A program made the position numbers and the translations under genes. From CAZKCK01 sp964552325 (GTDB taxonomy: Bacteria > Bacteroidota > Bacteroidia > Bacteroidales > TTA-H9), in assembly GCA_964552325.1 (NCBI GenBank), contig CAZKHA010000072.1, positions 1 through 15,371 of the forward strand: DNA of 15,371 nt, in the 5' to 3' direction. Positions 1 to 7,381 of this stretch are shown one piece after another. The notes under the pieces are model-generated. The model made no database searches. It saw nothing but the letters and a program-made list of their open reading frames with translations, and was not told the origin of the DNA. How positions within the stretch are numbered: position 1 is the first letter of the stretch; each line of letters begins with the position of its first letter.

Positions 1-1
1 T

Positions 2-32
2 AAAAAAAACGGCGGCCCATCCCGGGGCGCCG
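2..32 (-). terminator. Strong intrinsic terminator, minus strand
   Basis: Read on the minus strand, CGGCG (32-28) pairs with CGCCG (14-10). A single C-C mismatch and three more C-G pairs (26-24 with 18-16) follow, closing a 5-nt loop. The stem runs directly into a run of eight U (9-2). Read on the plus strand the hairpin is followed by only three T, so the minus direction is clearly favoured. It could still serve, weakly, a plus-strand gene ending left of the window. Confidence 0.7.
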
Positions 33-208
33 CTTTCACCAATCAACCAAAATCTAACAATAATAAGAATATGAAACTTTACTTTATTAACCACCAGTTA
101 TTTACAAAACGAATGTTACGTAAATATTAAGCGTTAAAAAAGCTACAGATTGTACTAAATTACTGCAGATGAACAAATTATTATTATGAAAAGATGCTTT
201 TATAAAAA
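10..208 (-). ncRNA. Candidate small RNA or attenuated leader, unclassified
   Basis: A minus-strand promoter (215-244) and a minus-strand intrinsic terminator (2-32) bracket about 200 nt. That stretch has no usable open reading frame: the only ATG on this strand lies inside the terminator hairpin. Near the 5' end, GCTTTT and AAAAGC (211-196 as minus-strand RNA) form a short A/U hairpin. An AAUAAUAA segment near 186-178 could pair with UUAUUAUU near 67-60, bringing the two halves together. I do not recognise the sequence as tmRNA, SRP RNA or RNase P; its length would fit a 6S-like RNA, but the A/U-rich body gives no clear closing stem. The alternative is a leader with an attenuator in front of a minus-strand gene beyond the left edge. 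The ends are inferred from the promoter and hairpin, not observed. Confidence 0.35.
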
Positions 209-214
209 AGCCCG

Positions 215-244
215 CAAAATTACTTATTATCCTGTCTCAATCAA
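215..244 (-). promoter_or_regulatory. Bacteroidota-type promoter, pointing left
   Basis: The minus strand reads TTG (244-242), 19 nt, then TAATTTTG (222-215). This matches the -33 TTG / -7 TAnnTTTG pattern of the Bacteroidota primary sigma factor at all fixed positions. Transcription would start near 208 and run leftward. No protein gene lies on that strand before the window edge, which makes the site notable. Confidence 0.55.
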
Positions 245-377
245 GTATCGAATCTTACAACTTGCAACAATTAACAATTATTTAACATTGCGAATACCCA
301 ACTAACAGATAACGAGTATTTTTCAAAAAACTTTCTGAACAGTCAATTTATTCTCTTACACGAGTCTAAAATTGTGT

Positions 378-385
378 ACTTTCGC
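378..385 (+). promoter_or_regulatory. -7 element for rpe
   Basis: TACTTTCG matches TAnnTTTG at all fixed positions but one (C for T), and the same TTCG variant recurs before the methyltransferase gene at 14162. No TTG sits at the expected -33 distance. Transcription from here would start near 390, downstream of the GTG at 374, which supports ATG 404 as the rpe start. Confidence 0.4.
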
Positions 386-403
386 TTTTTCAACTTGATA
401 CGC

Positions 404-1057
404 ATGCCACATTTTGTTGCCCCATCCCTCTTATCTGCAAACTTTGCCAATTTATCTTCTGAAATTCAAATGATTAATAGAAGCGAAGCCGATTGGTTCC
501 ATTTAGACATTATGGATGGGGTTTTTGTTCCCAACATTTCATTTGGGTTTCCGGTTGTATCAGCAGTAAGCAAACTAGCTCAAAAGCCTTTGGATGTACA
601 CTTGATGATTATAGAACCAGAGCGCTATTTTGAAGAGTTTGCCAGGGCAGGTGCCAACATTTTAACCATACATTACGAAGCTTCAAGGCATTTACACCGT
701 TCCATTCACGCCATACGTGAGCTCGGCATGAGCCCAGGTGTGGTGCTTAATCCTCATACTTCGGTTCAACTGTTGTCCGATATTTTACCCGACCTTGATT
801 TGGTGTTACTTATGAGCGTAAACCCCGGTTTTGGGGGACAAACGTTTATCCCACAAGTACTTCAAAAGATTCAAGACCTTAAAGAGCTTATCCTTCAGAA
901 AAACCCAAATGTAAAAATTGAGCTTGATGGCGGCGTGGGCTTGCACAACGCACAGCAACTGGTGGAATTGGGCGTTGATATTTTAGTGGCTGGCAACGCT
1001 GTATTTGGCTCAACCAACCCCGAAGAAACAATTTCAAAACTCAAGCATTTCACGTGA
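404..1057 (+). CDS. rpe: Ribulose-phosphate 3-epimerase
   Basis: This enzyme interconverts D-ribulose 5-phosphate and D-xylulose 5-phosphate in the cytosolic pentose phosphate pathway. The 217-residue product is a normal-length (beta/alpha)8 barrel. It opens with the family's APSLLSANF (6-14). Catalytic and metal residues are all visible: H33 and D35 in HLDIMDG, H66 in DVHLM and D175 in ELDGG. The phosphate-binding parts are SVNPGFGGQ (138-146) and the late GNAVFG (197-202). I chose ATG 404 over an in-frame GTG at 374 because the family begins just before APS and a likely -7 element overlaps 378-385. The stop codon overlaps the start of the next gene (TGATG), so the two are probably translationally coupled although their functions are not obviously related. 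Confidence 0.97.
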   Translation: MPHFVAPSLLSANFANLSSEIQMINRSEADWFHLDIMDGVFVPNISFGFPVVSAVSKLAQKPLDVHLMIIEPERYFEEFARAGANILTIHYEASRHLHRSIHAIRELGMSPGVVLNPHTSVQLLSDILPDLDLVLLMSVNPGFGGQTFIPQVLQKIQDLKELILQKNPNVKIELDGGVGLHNAQQLVELGVDILVAGNAVFGSTNPEETISKLKHFT

Positions 1058-2073
1058 TGCGGCCGCTCTCCATTTGCACTGTACTTTTGCTTGTGTGGGT
1101 CATTGGATTAAAAGCCCAGCCCCAAAAAGCCCGAATCATGTTCTACAATGTCGAAAACCTTTTCGACCCTGCAAACGACAGCCTTACCAACGATGAAGAC
1201 TTTACACCCGATGGCAAAAACCGCTGGACCAACACGCGTATGTATGCCAAACTTAACAATACTGCAAAAGTAATTATAGCTGTTGGCGAAGGTAATATGC
1301 CTGTGCTGGTGGGACTTTGCGAGATAGAAAACCGTATTGTTTTGAACAAATTGGTGTATAACACCCCTCTTAAAAGCAGTCATTATGGAGTCGCACATTT
1401 TGAATCGCCCGATCCCCGGGGCATAGATGTGGCCCTATTATACCGGAAAAACTGCTTTAAAGTGCTTACGCAAAGAGCATTACCAATAAATTTTGATGGC
1501 GAAAAGACTGCGCACACCCGCGACATATTATATGTTAAAGGAATTTTGCATCAGAGTGATACGCTGCATGTTTTTGTAAACCATTGGCCATCGAAATACG
1601 GAGGTGTGGCAGCCAGCTTGCCAAAACGCAAGGCCGTTGGTCATATTCTTCGCACTTTTACTGACTCCTTACAGCAGCAAGCCAAAAGCAACATTATTAT
1701 TATGGGCGATTTAAACGACACCCCCGAGGATGAATCTGTTGCCACTTCGCTGGGAGCTTGCATAAGTAAGGAACCTTGCACCACCAACCTCATAAACTTG
1801 ATGGGGCCACTGCTATCCGACGCCTCGATTGGTACGCATAAATACGGTGGGCATTGGAGCATTATCGACCAGTTTATCGTTTCTACTAGCTTTATGAACA
1901 ACACACGGGGATGGCATATTCAAGAAGCACATGTTTACAAGGCATCTTTTTTGCTAAAACCCGACAAAAACCGGTCAGGGCATACTCCTTTCAGGACTTT
2001 TCTCGGGTTTAAGTATGAAGGCGGTTTTAGCGACCACCTTCCCATTTATGCTGACTTGATTAGGGGAAACTAA
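1057..2073 (+). CDS. Secreted endonuclease/exonuclease/phosphatase family protein
   Basis: A DNase I-like metal-dependent phosphodiesterase fold of 338 residues, probably exported. Residues 1-20 form a signal peptide: a hydrophobic stretch ending LKA, followed by Q as is common in Bacteroidota. Family motifs appear in order: N31 in FYNVENLFD, E89 in LCEIEN, GIDVALLY (122-129), H176 in NHWPSK, D218 and N220 in GDLND, D271 in IIDQF, and D326-H327 in SDHLPI. The divalent-metal and catalytic set is therefore intact. The substrate cannot be read from sequence: nucleic acid, a phosphoinositide-like head group or a sugar phosphate are all possible. Its ATG overlaps the rpe stop; a GTG three bases earlier is an alternative start. 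A bidirectional terminator follows immediately. Confidence 0.87.
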   Translation: MRPLSICTVLLLVWVIGLKAQPQKARIMFYNVENLFDPANDSLTNDEDFTPDGKNRWTNTRMYAKLNNTAKVIIAVGEGNMPVLVGLCEIENRIVLNKLVYNTPLKSSHYGVAHFESPDPRGIDVALLYRKNCFKVLTQRALPINFDGEKTAHTRDILYVKGILHQSDTLHVFVNHWPSKYGGVAASLPKRKAVGHILRTFTDSLQQQAKSNIIIMGDLNDTPEDESVATSLGACISKEPCTTNLINLMGPLLSDASIGTHKYGGHWSIIDQFIVSTSFMNNTRGWHIQEAHVYKASFLLKPDKNRSGHTPFRTFLGFKYEGGFSDHLPIYADLIRGN

Positions 2074-2099
2074 AAAGCCTAGGTAGTACCCAGGCTTTT
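2073..2099. terminator. Bidirectional terminator between convergent genes
   Basis: AAAAGCCT (2073-2080) and AGGCTTTT (2092-2099) are perfect inverted repeats. After one A-C mismatch the stem extends by GG/CC around a TAGTA loop. The A-run on one side and T-run on the other give a U-tail in both directions, fitting its position between a plus-strand gene ending at 2073 and a minus-strand gene ending at 2120. Confidence 0.85.
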
Positions 2100-2119
2100 C
2101 AATAGCTTGTTAACGGCTT

Positions 2120-3106
2120 CTATTCGATACCGCTAAAATGTTTCATAAACTGCACACGCTCATAAGATGCAGGATTATCAGTGTTTTTAATGCTCATCTT
2201 TCCAATAACTTCATCAATCGTGGCATAGCCTTTATCGTCCATCCATTGGGCAATTTGTTGATTGATAAGCGTTACGTGACTGGCGCCATACTTATATAAA
2301 GCTGAAGTAATCTGAACGGCCTTGGCTCCTGCCAAGAGCATTTTTAGGGCACCGTCGCCGTTCTCAACACCTGTTGAACTGGCTAAGTCGCAATGCACAC
2401 GATCGCTCAGCATGGCAATCCAACGTAAGGGCATGTGTAACTCACCTGGCTGGCTAAACACATAGGAACTTGTAACTTCCATTTCATCAAGATCGATATC
2501 GGGGCTGAAAAACCTGTTAAACATGACCAAACCATTTATCCCCGTCCAAGAAAGCTGAACAGCCGTTTTGGCTAAACTTGAGAAATAATAGCTGATTTTA
2601 ACTGACAGCGGTATTTTTATGCGTTTCCGAACATCGGTAATGATGTCAAAATAAACCTTTTCGTTTTCTTCGCTGCTACGGTACGGATCGGAGGGCAATA
2701 TAAAAATGTTGAGCTCGAGCGCATCAGCACCTGCGGCTTCAATCTTGGAGGCAAACCCCGTCCACTCGTGTGTGCTCACACAATTTATACTAGCAATAAT
2801 TGGGATGCTAACGGCTTTTTTTGCGTCTCGAATCAGGTTTAAATAGTTATCAAGCGACTGATTTTCAGTGTAATTTTTAACATAATCATATGCTTCGGGA
2901 TATTGATTAGCCACATTTTCGTGGCTCACTATACTTGTGGCCTCATGCCGTATTTGTTCTTCGAACAAGGACTTTAAAACTACAGCCCCTATCCCACATT
3001 TTTCGAGTTCAACAATACTTTTAACCGAATTTGTTAAGCCGGAACTGCCAGCAATTAGGGGGCTCTTTAACTCAAGTCCCATGTATTTGGTGCAGAGGTT
3101 AGCCAT
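2120..3106 (-). CDS. Dihydroorotate dehydrogenase-like FMN protein
   Basis: A 328-residue (beta/alpha)8-barrel flavoprotein related to PyrD, a cytosolic type with no membrane segment. Positions matching FMN- and substrate-binding residues of class 1 dihydroorotate dehydrogenases are kept: K45 in VVLKS, N133 in ELNI, K170 in LSVKIS, N197 in MFNR, and the late glycine-rich SSTGVENGDGA (243-253). The usual NxSCPN motif is replaced by NIFILP, so Ile136 sits where the class 1 catalytic cysteine (class 2 serine) would be. True pyrimidine-synthesis activity is therefore doubtful; genes of this type are usually called dihydroorotate dehydrogenase-like. No pyrimidine gene is adjacent. It appears monocistronic, with its own promoter 36 nt upstream and a terminator 20 nt past its stop. 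The actual substrate is unknown. Confidence 0.85.
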   Translation of the reverse strand: MANLCTKYMGLELKSPLIAGSSGLTNSVKSIVELEKCGIGAVVLKSLFEEQIRHEATSIVSHENVANQYPEAYDYVKNYTENQSLDNYLNLIRDAKKAVSIPIIASINCVSTHEWTGFASKIEAAGADALELNIFILPSDPYRSSEENEKVYFDIITDVRKRIKIPLSVKISYYFSSLAKTAVQLSWTGINGLVMFNRFFSPDIDLDEMEVTSSYVFSQPGELHMPLRWIAMLSDRVHCDLASSTGVENGDGALKMLLAGAKAVQITSALYKYGASHVTLINQQIAQWMDDKGYATIDEVIGKMSIKNTDNPASYERVQFMKHFSGIE

Positions 3107-3141
3107 AGAAAGTAAGATTTTGGTTGGTTATAAAACAGCCA

Positions 3142-3172
3142 CAAACCTACACAAGTTTTTTGTTTCAGGCAA
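3142..3172 (-). promoter_or_regulatory. Promoter of the DHOD-like gene
   Basis: The minus strand carries TTG (3172-3170), a 20-nt spacer and TAGGTTTG (3149-3142). This is a full match to the Bacteroidota -33/-7 pattern. The start of transcription would be near 3135, giving a leader of about 30 nt before ATG 3106. Confidence 0.75.
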
Positions 3173-3383
3173 TAGCATCCAATAATTAATCAGCAAAGCT
3201 ATTCAATAAAGGCCAGTCCCAGATAATACATATTTTATTAACAGAACCATTAACGAAGGCTTTGGATGCCTGTTTCATTAGGCCTTAGCATACCTAAACC
3301 GGCTTTATTTAACCTTAACACCAGCACAAGCAACCAATTCCCGAAAAACTATTCAAAAAGGCCCCAACTCTGCAAAAAGGTCA
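3173..3383. other. Intergenic stretch after parC, no clear content
   Basis: About 210 bases between the end of parC (minus) and the DHOD-like promoter. I see no gene and no convincing intrinsic terminator; on the minus strand after the parC stop there are T-rich runs (around 3354-3380) but no good stem. A short imperfect repeat, TTAGG ... CCTAA near 3278-3296, is too weak to call. Confidence 0.5.
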
Positions 3384-6059
3384 TTAAAACCCAAGATCTA
3401 ATTGAACAGCAGTGCTCCCATCGCCATTTTCAGGCCTTTTATTCGCATTTTCGAGGGCTTCGCTAATGGCTTCTGGCGTTAAGTCTTTCGCATCTTCATT
3501 CTCCGCTTCTTCTTCATCCACAGGGGGCTCCCACGGAGTAGGTTCAATAAACACCACGCTTTTTATTGGTATCACTGAAATCTTGCGGCCTTTGGCTTTA
3601 TGGCTTTTGACCTCCGCAAACTCCGATACTTCTATTATTAGTCCCTCACGCGGCTTCTTACCATCTTGTACAAACTCAACTTGAACACGGGGCAGCATGT
3701 CAACAGAATAGGCTAAAAGCTTATTGCCGGGTTCCTCGCCAATAAAACTTGTTTTTTTATCGCTCAACTCGGGCTGAAACCTTTTCAAATAAATTGACTG
3801 CGAGGCCTCATCATACACCAAGGCAGTAACTACCATGCTATCATCATATTGACTAATATGGCTCATGTCATCATCAAAATGAGTAGCCAGGTCGTTTCCA
3901 TATATGCGATAATGCCCACTTTGCATAATGGCAAGGATGCGATCATCGGGCATAAATGCACCAAGGTGTAGCCCTCGTTGATCCGTATTCAAGCGTTTTA
4001 CTATTTCATCGTAAAAAATATCGCGTGCACCAAGGGTGCTTACCCCCGATTCTTTTTTGGTAACACTTTTTACAAGGTGCCTTGAAAGGGTATTACCCCT
4101 TGAGCTTCGACCTTTTATTGCCAAAGTAGAAAAATCAAATTCAAAGCTTAGCTTTTTTAGCTTTGGTTTGGGCCTAAGCAATATCCTTACAATTTCAGCC
4201 TCACCATTGGGGTTTGGCGTAAAATACAGGACTTTCGACCCTGGCGAACCTGCTGTTAGATCGTATTCCTTATCACGCGTAACACCAACAACAGCAAATC
4301 GCTTTACAAAAACGGGCCCAAGCTTGCCATCTTGGTAAATCATGTTATAGATGGTGCGTTCATCGTTACGTCTAAACACATCGATATGAAGGATGTTCTC
4401 ACCTACAAAAAACTTATCCGAAACCTTGGTAACCACAAAAATTCCATTAGGCTTAAAATAGATAATATCATCTATATCAGAACAATCGCAAATATACTCG
4501 TCTTTTTTAAGCCCGGTACCGGCAAAACCTTCAGCACGGTTTATGTAGAGTTTTTGGTTAGCTACTGCCACTGCGGCTGCTTCAATGGTATCAAAACTCC
4601 GCAATTCGGTCTTTCGCTCCCTTCCTGGTCCGTATTTCTTCTTGATCTGAACAAAGTAATTGATGGCAAAATCAATCAAGTGAGCTAAATGGTTCTTTAC
4701 CTCTTCTATGCCTTCTTCTATGTTACGGAGCTTATTATCAGCCTCAAATGAATTATATGCGGAGATACGCTTAATCCTTATTTCAGTCAGCCGAACAATA
4801 TCTTCGTGGGTTATAGGCTGCCAAAGCTGTGAAGCAAATGGTTGCAAACCTTTATCAATTGTAGCAATTACATCGTCAAAACTGGTGCTTTTGCGTATGT
4901 CGAGGTAAATTTCATTCTGTATAAAAATCCGCTCAAGCGAATAATGATGCCAATCTTCGCGTAATTCAGCCAAGCGGATCTCGAGCTCTAGTTTAAGCAG
5001 ATCAAGTGTGCTTTGAGTTGATATTCGAAGGATTTCCTTTACATCAATAAAGGCTGGTTTTCCGTTGTAAATAACACAAGCATTGGGCGATAACGAAACC
5101 TCACAATCTGTAAAAGCATACAGTGCATCGATGGTTTGATCGGGCGAAACGCCTGGGGTAAGATGCACGAGGATTTCAACGTTTTCTGCTGTATTATCGT
5201 CAATCTTGCGGATTTTAATCTTTCCTTTCTCATTGGCTGTAAGAATGGATTCGATTAGCGAAGGAGTAGTGGTGGTAAAAGGGATTTCAGAGATAAGGAG
5301 CGTCCTTTTATCGGGTTGGGTTATTTTTGCCCTAACCCGAACGCGCCCGCCCCGCAAACCATCGTTATATTTTGAGCAATCAGCCATTCCGCCCGTGGCA
5401 AAATCCGGAAACAGCTCAAAATCTTCCTGTTTAAGCACATGAATACAGGCATCGATCAGTTCGTTGAAATTATGAGGGAGAATCTTAGAAGCAAGCCCCA
5501 CTGCAATGCCTTCAACACCTTGGGCCAAGAGCAAGGGGAATTTAACGGGCAACATAACAGGCTCATCGTTACGGCCGTCATAGCTGCGTTTCCATTTGGT
5601 AGTTTTTGGGTTAAAAATAACTTCGTTGGCAAATTTCGACAATCGCGCTTCGATATAACGGGGCGCTGCAGCACTATCGCCAGTCAAAATATTCCCCCAG
5701 TTTCCCTGGCAATCAATCACCAGATCTTTTTGGCCAAGCTGCACCAGCGCATCGCCAATAGAAGCATCGCCATGTGGGTGGTATTTCATGGTATGGCCAA
5801 TGATGTTGGCAACTTTGTTATACCGCCCATCGTCGAGTTCGCGCATGGCATGCAAAATACGACGTTGAACAGGTTTTAGCCCATCAATAACTTCGGGTAC
5901 GGCTCGTTCTAGAATTACATAAGAGGCATAATCCAAAAACCAATTCTGGTACATCCCACTCAACTGCAATGCCTTGTACTGTAATTCGGTTTTTACAGGT
6001 TCTTGTTCAGGCATGTTCTCGGGCAAAAAGCCCATCCCGTCATTATTTTCCTCGTTCAT
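3384..6059 (-). CDS. parC: DNA topoisomerase IV subunit A (GyrA/ParC family)
   Basis: The breakage-reunion subunit of a type IIA topoisomerase, 891 residues, which with ParE separates replicated chromosomes. The winged-helix/tower region starts near residue 30. It contains the drug-pocket segment YHPHGDAS (93-100), the catalytic tyrosine Y135 in APRYIEAR with preceding R134, and LLLAQGVEGIAVGL further on. The C-terminal half (from about 540) shows the beta-pinwheel repeats, and the tail is acidic. The lack of a clear GyrA box and the HGDASIGDALVQLGQ wording, which I associate with Bacteroidota ParC, favour ParC over GyrA. The position equivalent to the quinolone-binding serine is A99. It lies 72 nt after fprA on the same strand with no recognisable promoter between, so it may be cotranscribed; a GCAGC/GCTGC hairpin (6068-6082) lies just before its ATG. 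parE is not in the window. Confidence 0.93.
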   Translation of the reverse strand: MNEENNDGMGFLPENMPEQEPVKTELQYKALQLSGMYQNWFLDYASYVILERAVPEVIDGLKPVQRRILHAMRELDDGRYNKVANIIGHTMKYHPHGDASIGDALVQLGQKDLVIDCQGNWGNILTGDSAAAPRYIEARLSKFANEVIFNPKTTKWKRSYDGRNDEPVMLPVKFPLLLAQGVEGIAVGLASKILPHNFNELIDACIHVLKQEDFELFPDFATGGMADCSKYNDGLRGGRVRVRAKITQPDKRTLLISEIPFTTTTPSLIESILTANEKGKIKIRKIDDNTAENVEILVHLTPGVSPDQTIDALYAFTDCEVSLSPNACVIYNGKPAFIDVKEILRISTQSTLDLLKLELEIRLAELREDWHHYSLERIFIQNEIYLDIRKSTSFDDVIATIDKGLQPFASQLWQPITHEDIVRLTEIRIKRISAYNSFEADNKLRNIEEGIEEVKNHLAHLIDFAINYFVQIKKKYGPGRERKTELRSFDTIEAAAVAVANQKLYINRAEGFAGTGLKKDEYICDCSDIDDIIYFKPNGIFVVTKVSDKFFVGENILHIDVFRRNDERTIYNMIYQDGKLGPVFVKRFAVVGVTRDKEYDLTAGSPGSKVLYFTPNPNGEAEIVRILLRPKPKLKKLSFEFDFSTLAIKGRSSRGNTLSRHLVKSVTKKESGVSTLGARDIFYDEIVKRLNTDQRGLHLGAFMPDDRILAIMQSGHYRIYGNDLATHFDDDMSHISQYDDSMVVTALVYDEASQSIYLKRFQPELSDKKTSFIGEEPGNKLLAYSVDMLPRVQVEFVQDGKKPREGLIIEVSEFAEVKSHKAKGRKISVIPIKSVVFIEPTPWEPPVDEEEAENEDAKDLTPEAISEALENANKRPENGDGSTAVQLDLGF

Positions 6060-6131
6060 GGTGTTTGGCAGCCCTTTGCTGCTATTTTATAACATTTAGC
6101 ATTTGTGCTTTGTTTTAAGATGCCAACAAGC

Positions 6132-7334
6132 TTATTTAACCCTATCGGCTTTAAGGCGCTCAGCCATGCCTTTACCTATGTTAATTAACGCATTAACATC
6201 TGCATTATGTGCTGCATGCTTGGCTTCAACCGAAGGGGCTATCAATTCCCATTTCACAATTTCGGCAAACTGCTCAAGCGAGCGAACCCCGCCTCCGCCC
6301 CAGCTCATCGACCCAAAAATCCCTAAATAATGGTTTTTTGGCAAAATATGCTCCAATTCACGTATTAGTGCACGCATAGGTGTAAAAATACCACCATTAT
6401 AAGCGCTACTTCCCAAAATCACACCCCTATATTTCCAAATATCGCTGATAATATAGCTTGAGTGGGTCTTCGATGAATCGTAAATCCGTATATTCTTAAT
6501 GCCCTCCTCAGTAAGCGAGCGGGCAATGATTTCAGCCATTTTTTCGGTGTTCCCGTACATCGAACCAAACACAATCACCACACCTTCTTCGGTTTGATAG
6601 CTGCTCCAACAACGATACCGTTGTATAATTTCAGGAATATGCGAACGCCAGATTGGTCCATGCGTAGAAGCAATCATCTTTACATCCACCCCTTCAAGCT
6701 TATCAAGGGCTTTTTGTACCTGTAAGCCATATTTGCCAACAATATTGGAATAGTAACGTCTTAGTTCATCGGTATAGAAATCAAGGTTGATCTCATCATC
6801 AAATACGCCCCCATCCAAGGTTCCATAGCTCCCAAAAGCATCGGCTGAAAACAACACCTTGTCGGTCTCATCAAAAGTCATCATGGTCTCGGGCCAATGC
6901 ACCATAGGCGTCAAAATAAACCGAAGCTTGTGCCTGCCTGTTTCTAGTATTTCATCATCGCCAACCTCTATTAAATTTTGGGTGATATTATAAAACCCTT
7001 CAAGCATAGGGAAGGTCTTTTTGTTGCCAATAATCTTAATATCAGGATATTCATTTACAATTGCACGAACAGCTCCTGAGTGATCGGGCTCCATATGATT
7101 AATGATCAAGTAATCAATCTTTCGGCCATTCAACAGGCTGTACAACTTATCAAGATAGGTGTCCATTGTGGTAATAGAAACCGTGTCAACTAATGTAACT
7201 TTTTCATCTACAATTAAATATGAATTGTAGGACACACCATAAGGCAAAGGCCAATAATTTTCGAAAAGGTGTGTCCGGCGATCGTTAACGCCAATCCAAT
7301 ATATATCGTTCGAAAGTTTTACTTCGTAATGCAT
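6132..7334 (-). CDS. fprA: Flavodiiron protein (FprA family, class A)
   Basis: A cytosolic oxygen- and/or nitric-oxide-reducing flavoprotein of 400 residues, typical length for class A. The metallo-beta-lactamase-like half (about 30-245) keeps the whole diiron ligand set: H80, E82, D84 and H85 in NHMEPDHSG, H146 in VHWPE, D165 in FSADAFG and H225 in STHGPIW. The flavodoxin half (about 250-395) has the FMN phosphate loop GSMYGNTEK (257-265) and a later SMSWGGGG. There is no fused rubredoxin or reductase domain, so a separate electron donor is needed; none is encoded nearby. The gene lies 47 nt after the BatA-type gene and before parC, with no visible promoter of its own. Whether it prefers O2 or NO cannot be told from these motifs. 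Confidence 0.94.
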   Translation of the reverse strand: MHYEVKLSNDIYWIGVNDRRTHLFENYWPLPYGVSYNSYLIVDEKVTLVDTVSITTMDTYLDKLYSLLNGRKIDYLIINHMEPDHSGAVRAIVNEYPDIKIIGNKKTFPMLEGFYNITQNLIEVGDDEILETGRHKLRFILTPMVHWPETMMTFDETDKVLFSADAFGSYGTLDGGVFDDEINLDFYTDELRRYYSNIVGKYGLQVQKALDKLEGVDVKMIASTHGPIWRSHIPEIIQRYRCWSSYQTEEGVVIVFGSMYGNTEKMAEIIARSLTEEGIKNIRIYDSSKTHSSYIISDIWKYRGVILGSSAYNGGIFTPMRALIRELEHILPKNHYLGIFGSMSWGGGGVRSLEQFAEIVKWELIAPSVEAKHAAHNADVNALINIGKGMAERLKADRVK

Positions 7335-7381
7335 TTTATTATTTTGAGTATTAATTATCAGGGTGTTAAATAAATATCAGG

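Noticed and set aside
71..130. Plus-strand 19-codon reading frame starting ATG AAA CTT, downstream of a GC-rich hairpin
   Set aside because: It has no run of regulatory codons, no promoter in front and no recognisable product; the opposite strand offers the better explanation for this region.
374..403. Ten-codon GTG-initiated extension of rpe
   Set aside because: The family starts just before APSLLSANF, and a probable -7 promoter element overlaps the extension.
6068..6082. GCAGC/GCTGC hairpin before parC as a terminator of fprA
   Set aside because: Five base pairs with no U-tail on the minus strand; too weak to end transcription.
7357..7381. Direct repeat TATCAGG, twice with an 18-base period, in the gap between the BatA-type gene and fprA
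   Set aside because: Seven bases in A/T-rich intergenic DNA is within chance, and no promoter is visible next to it.
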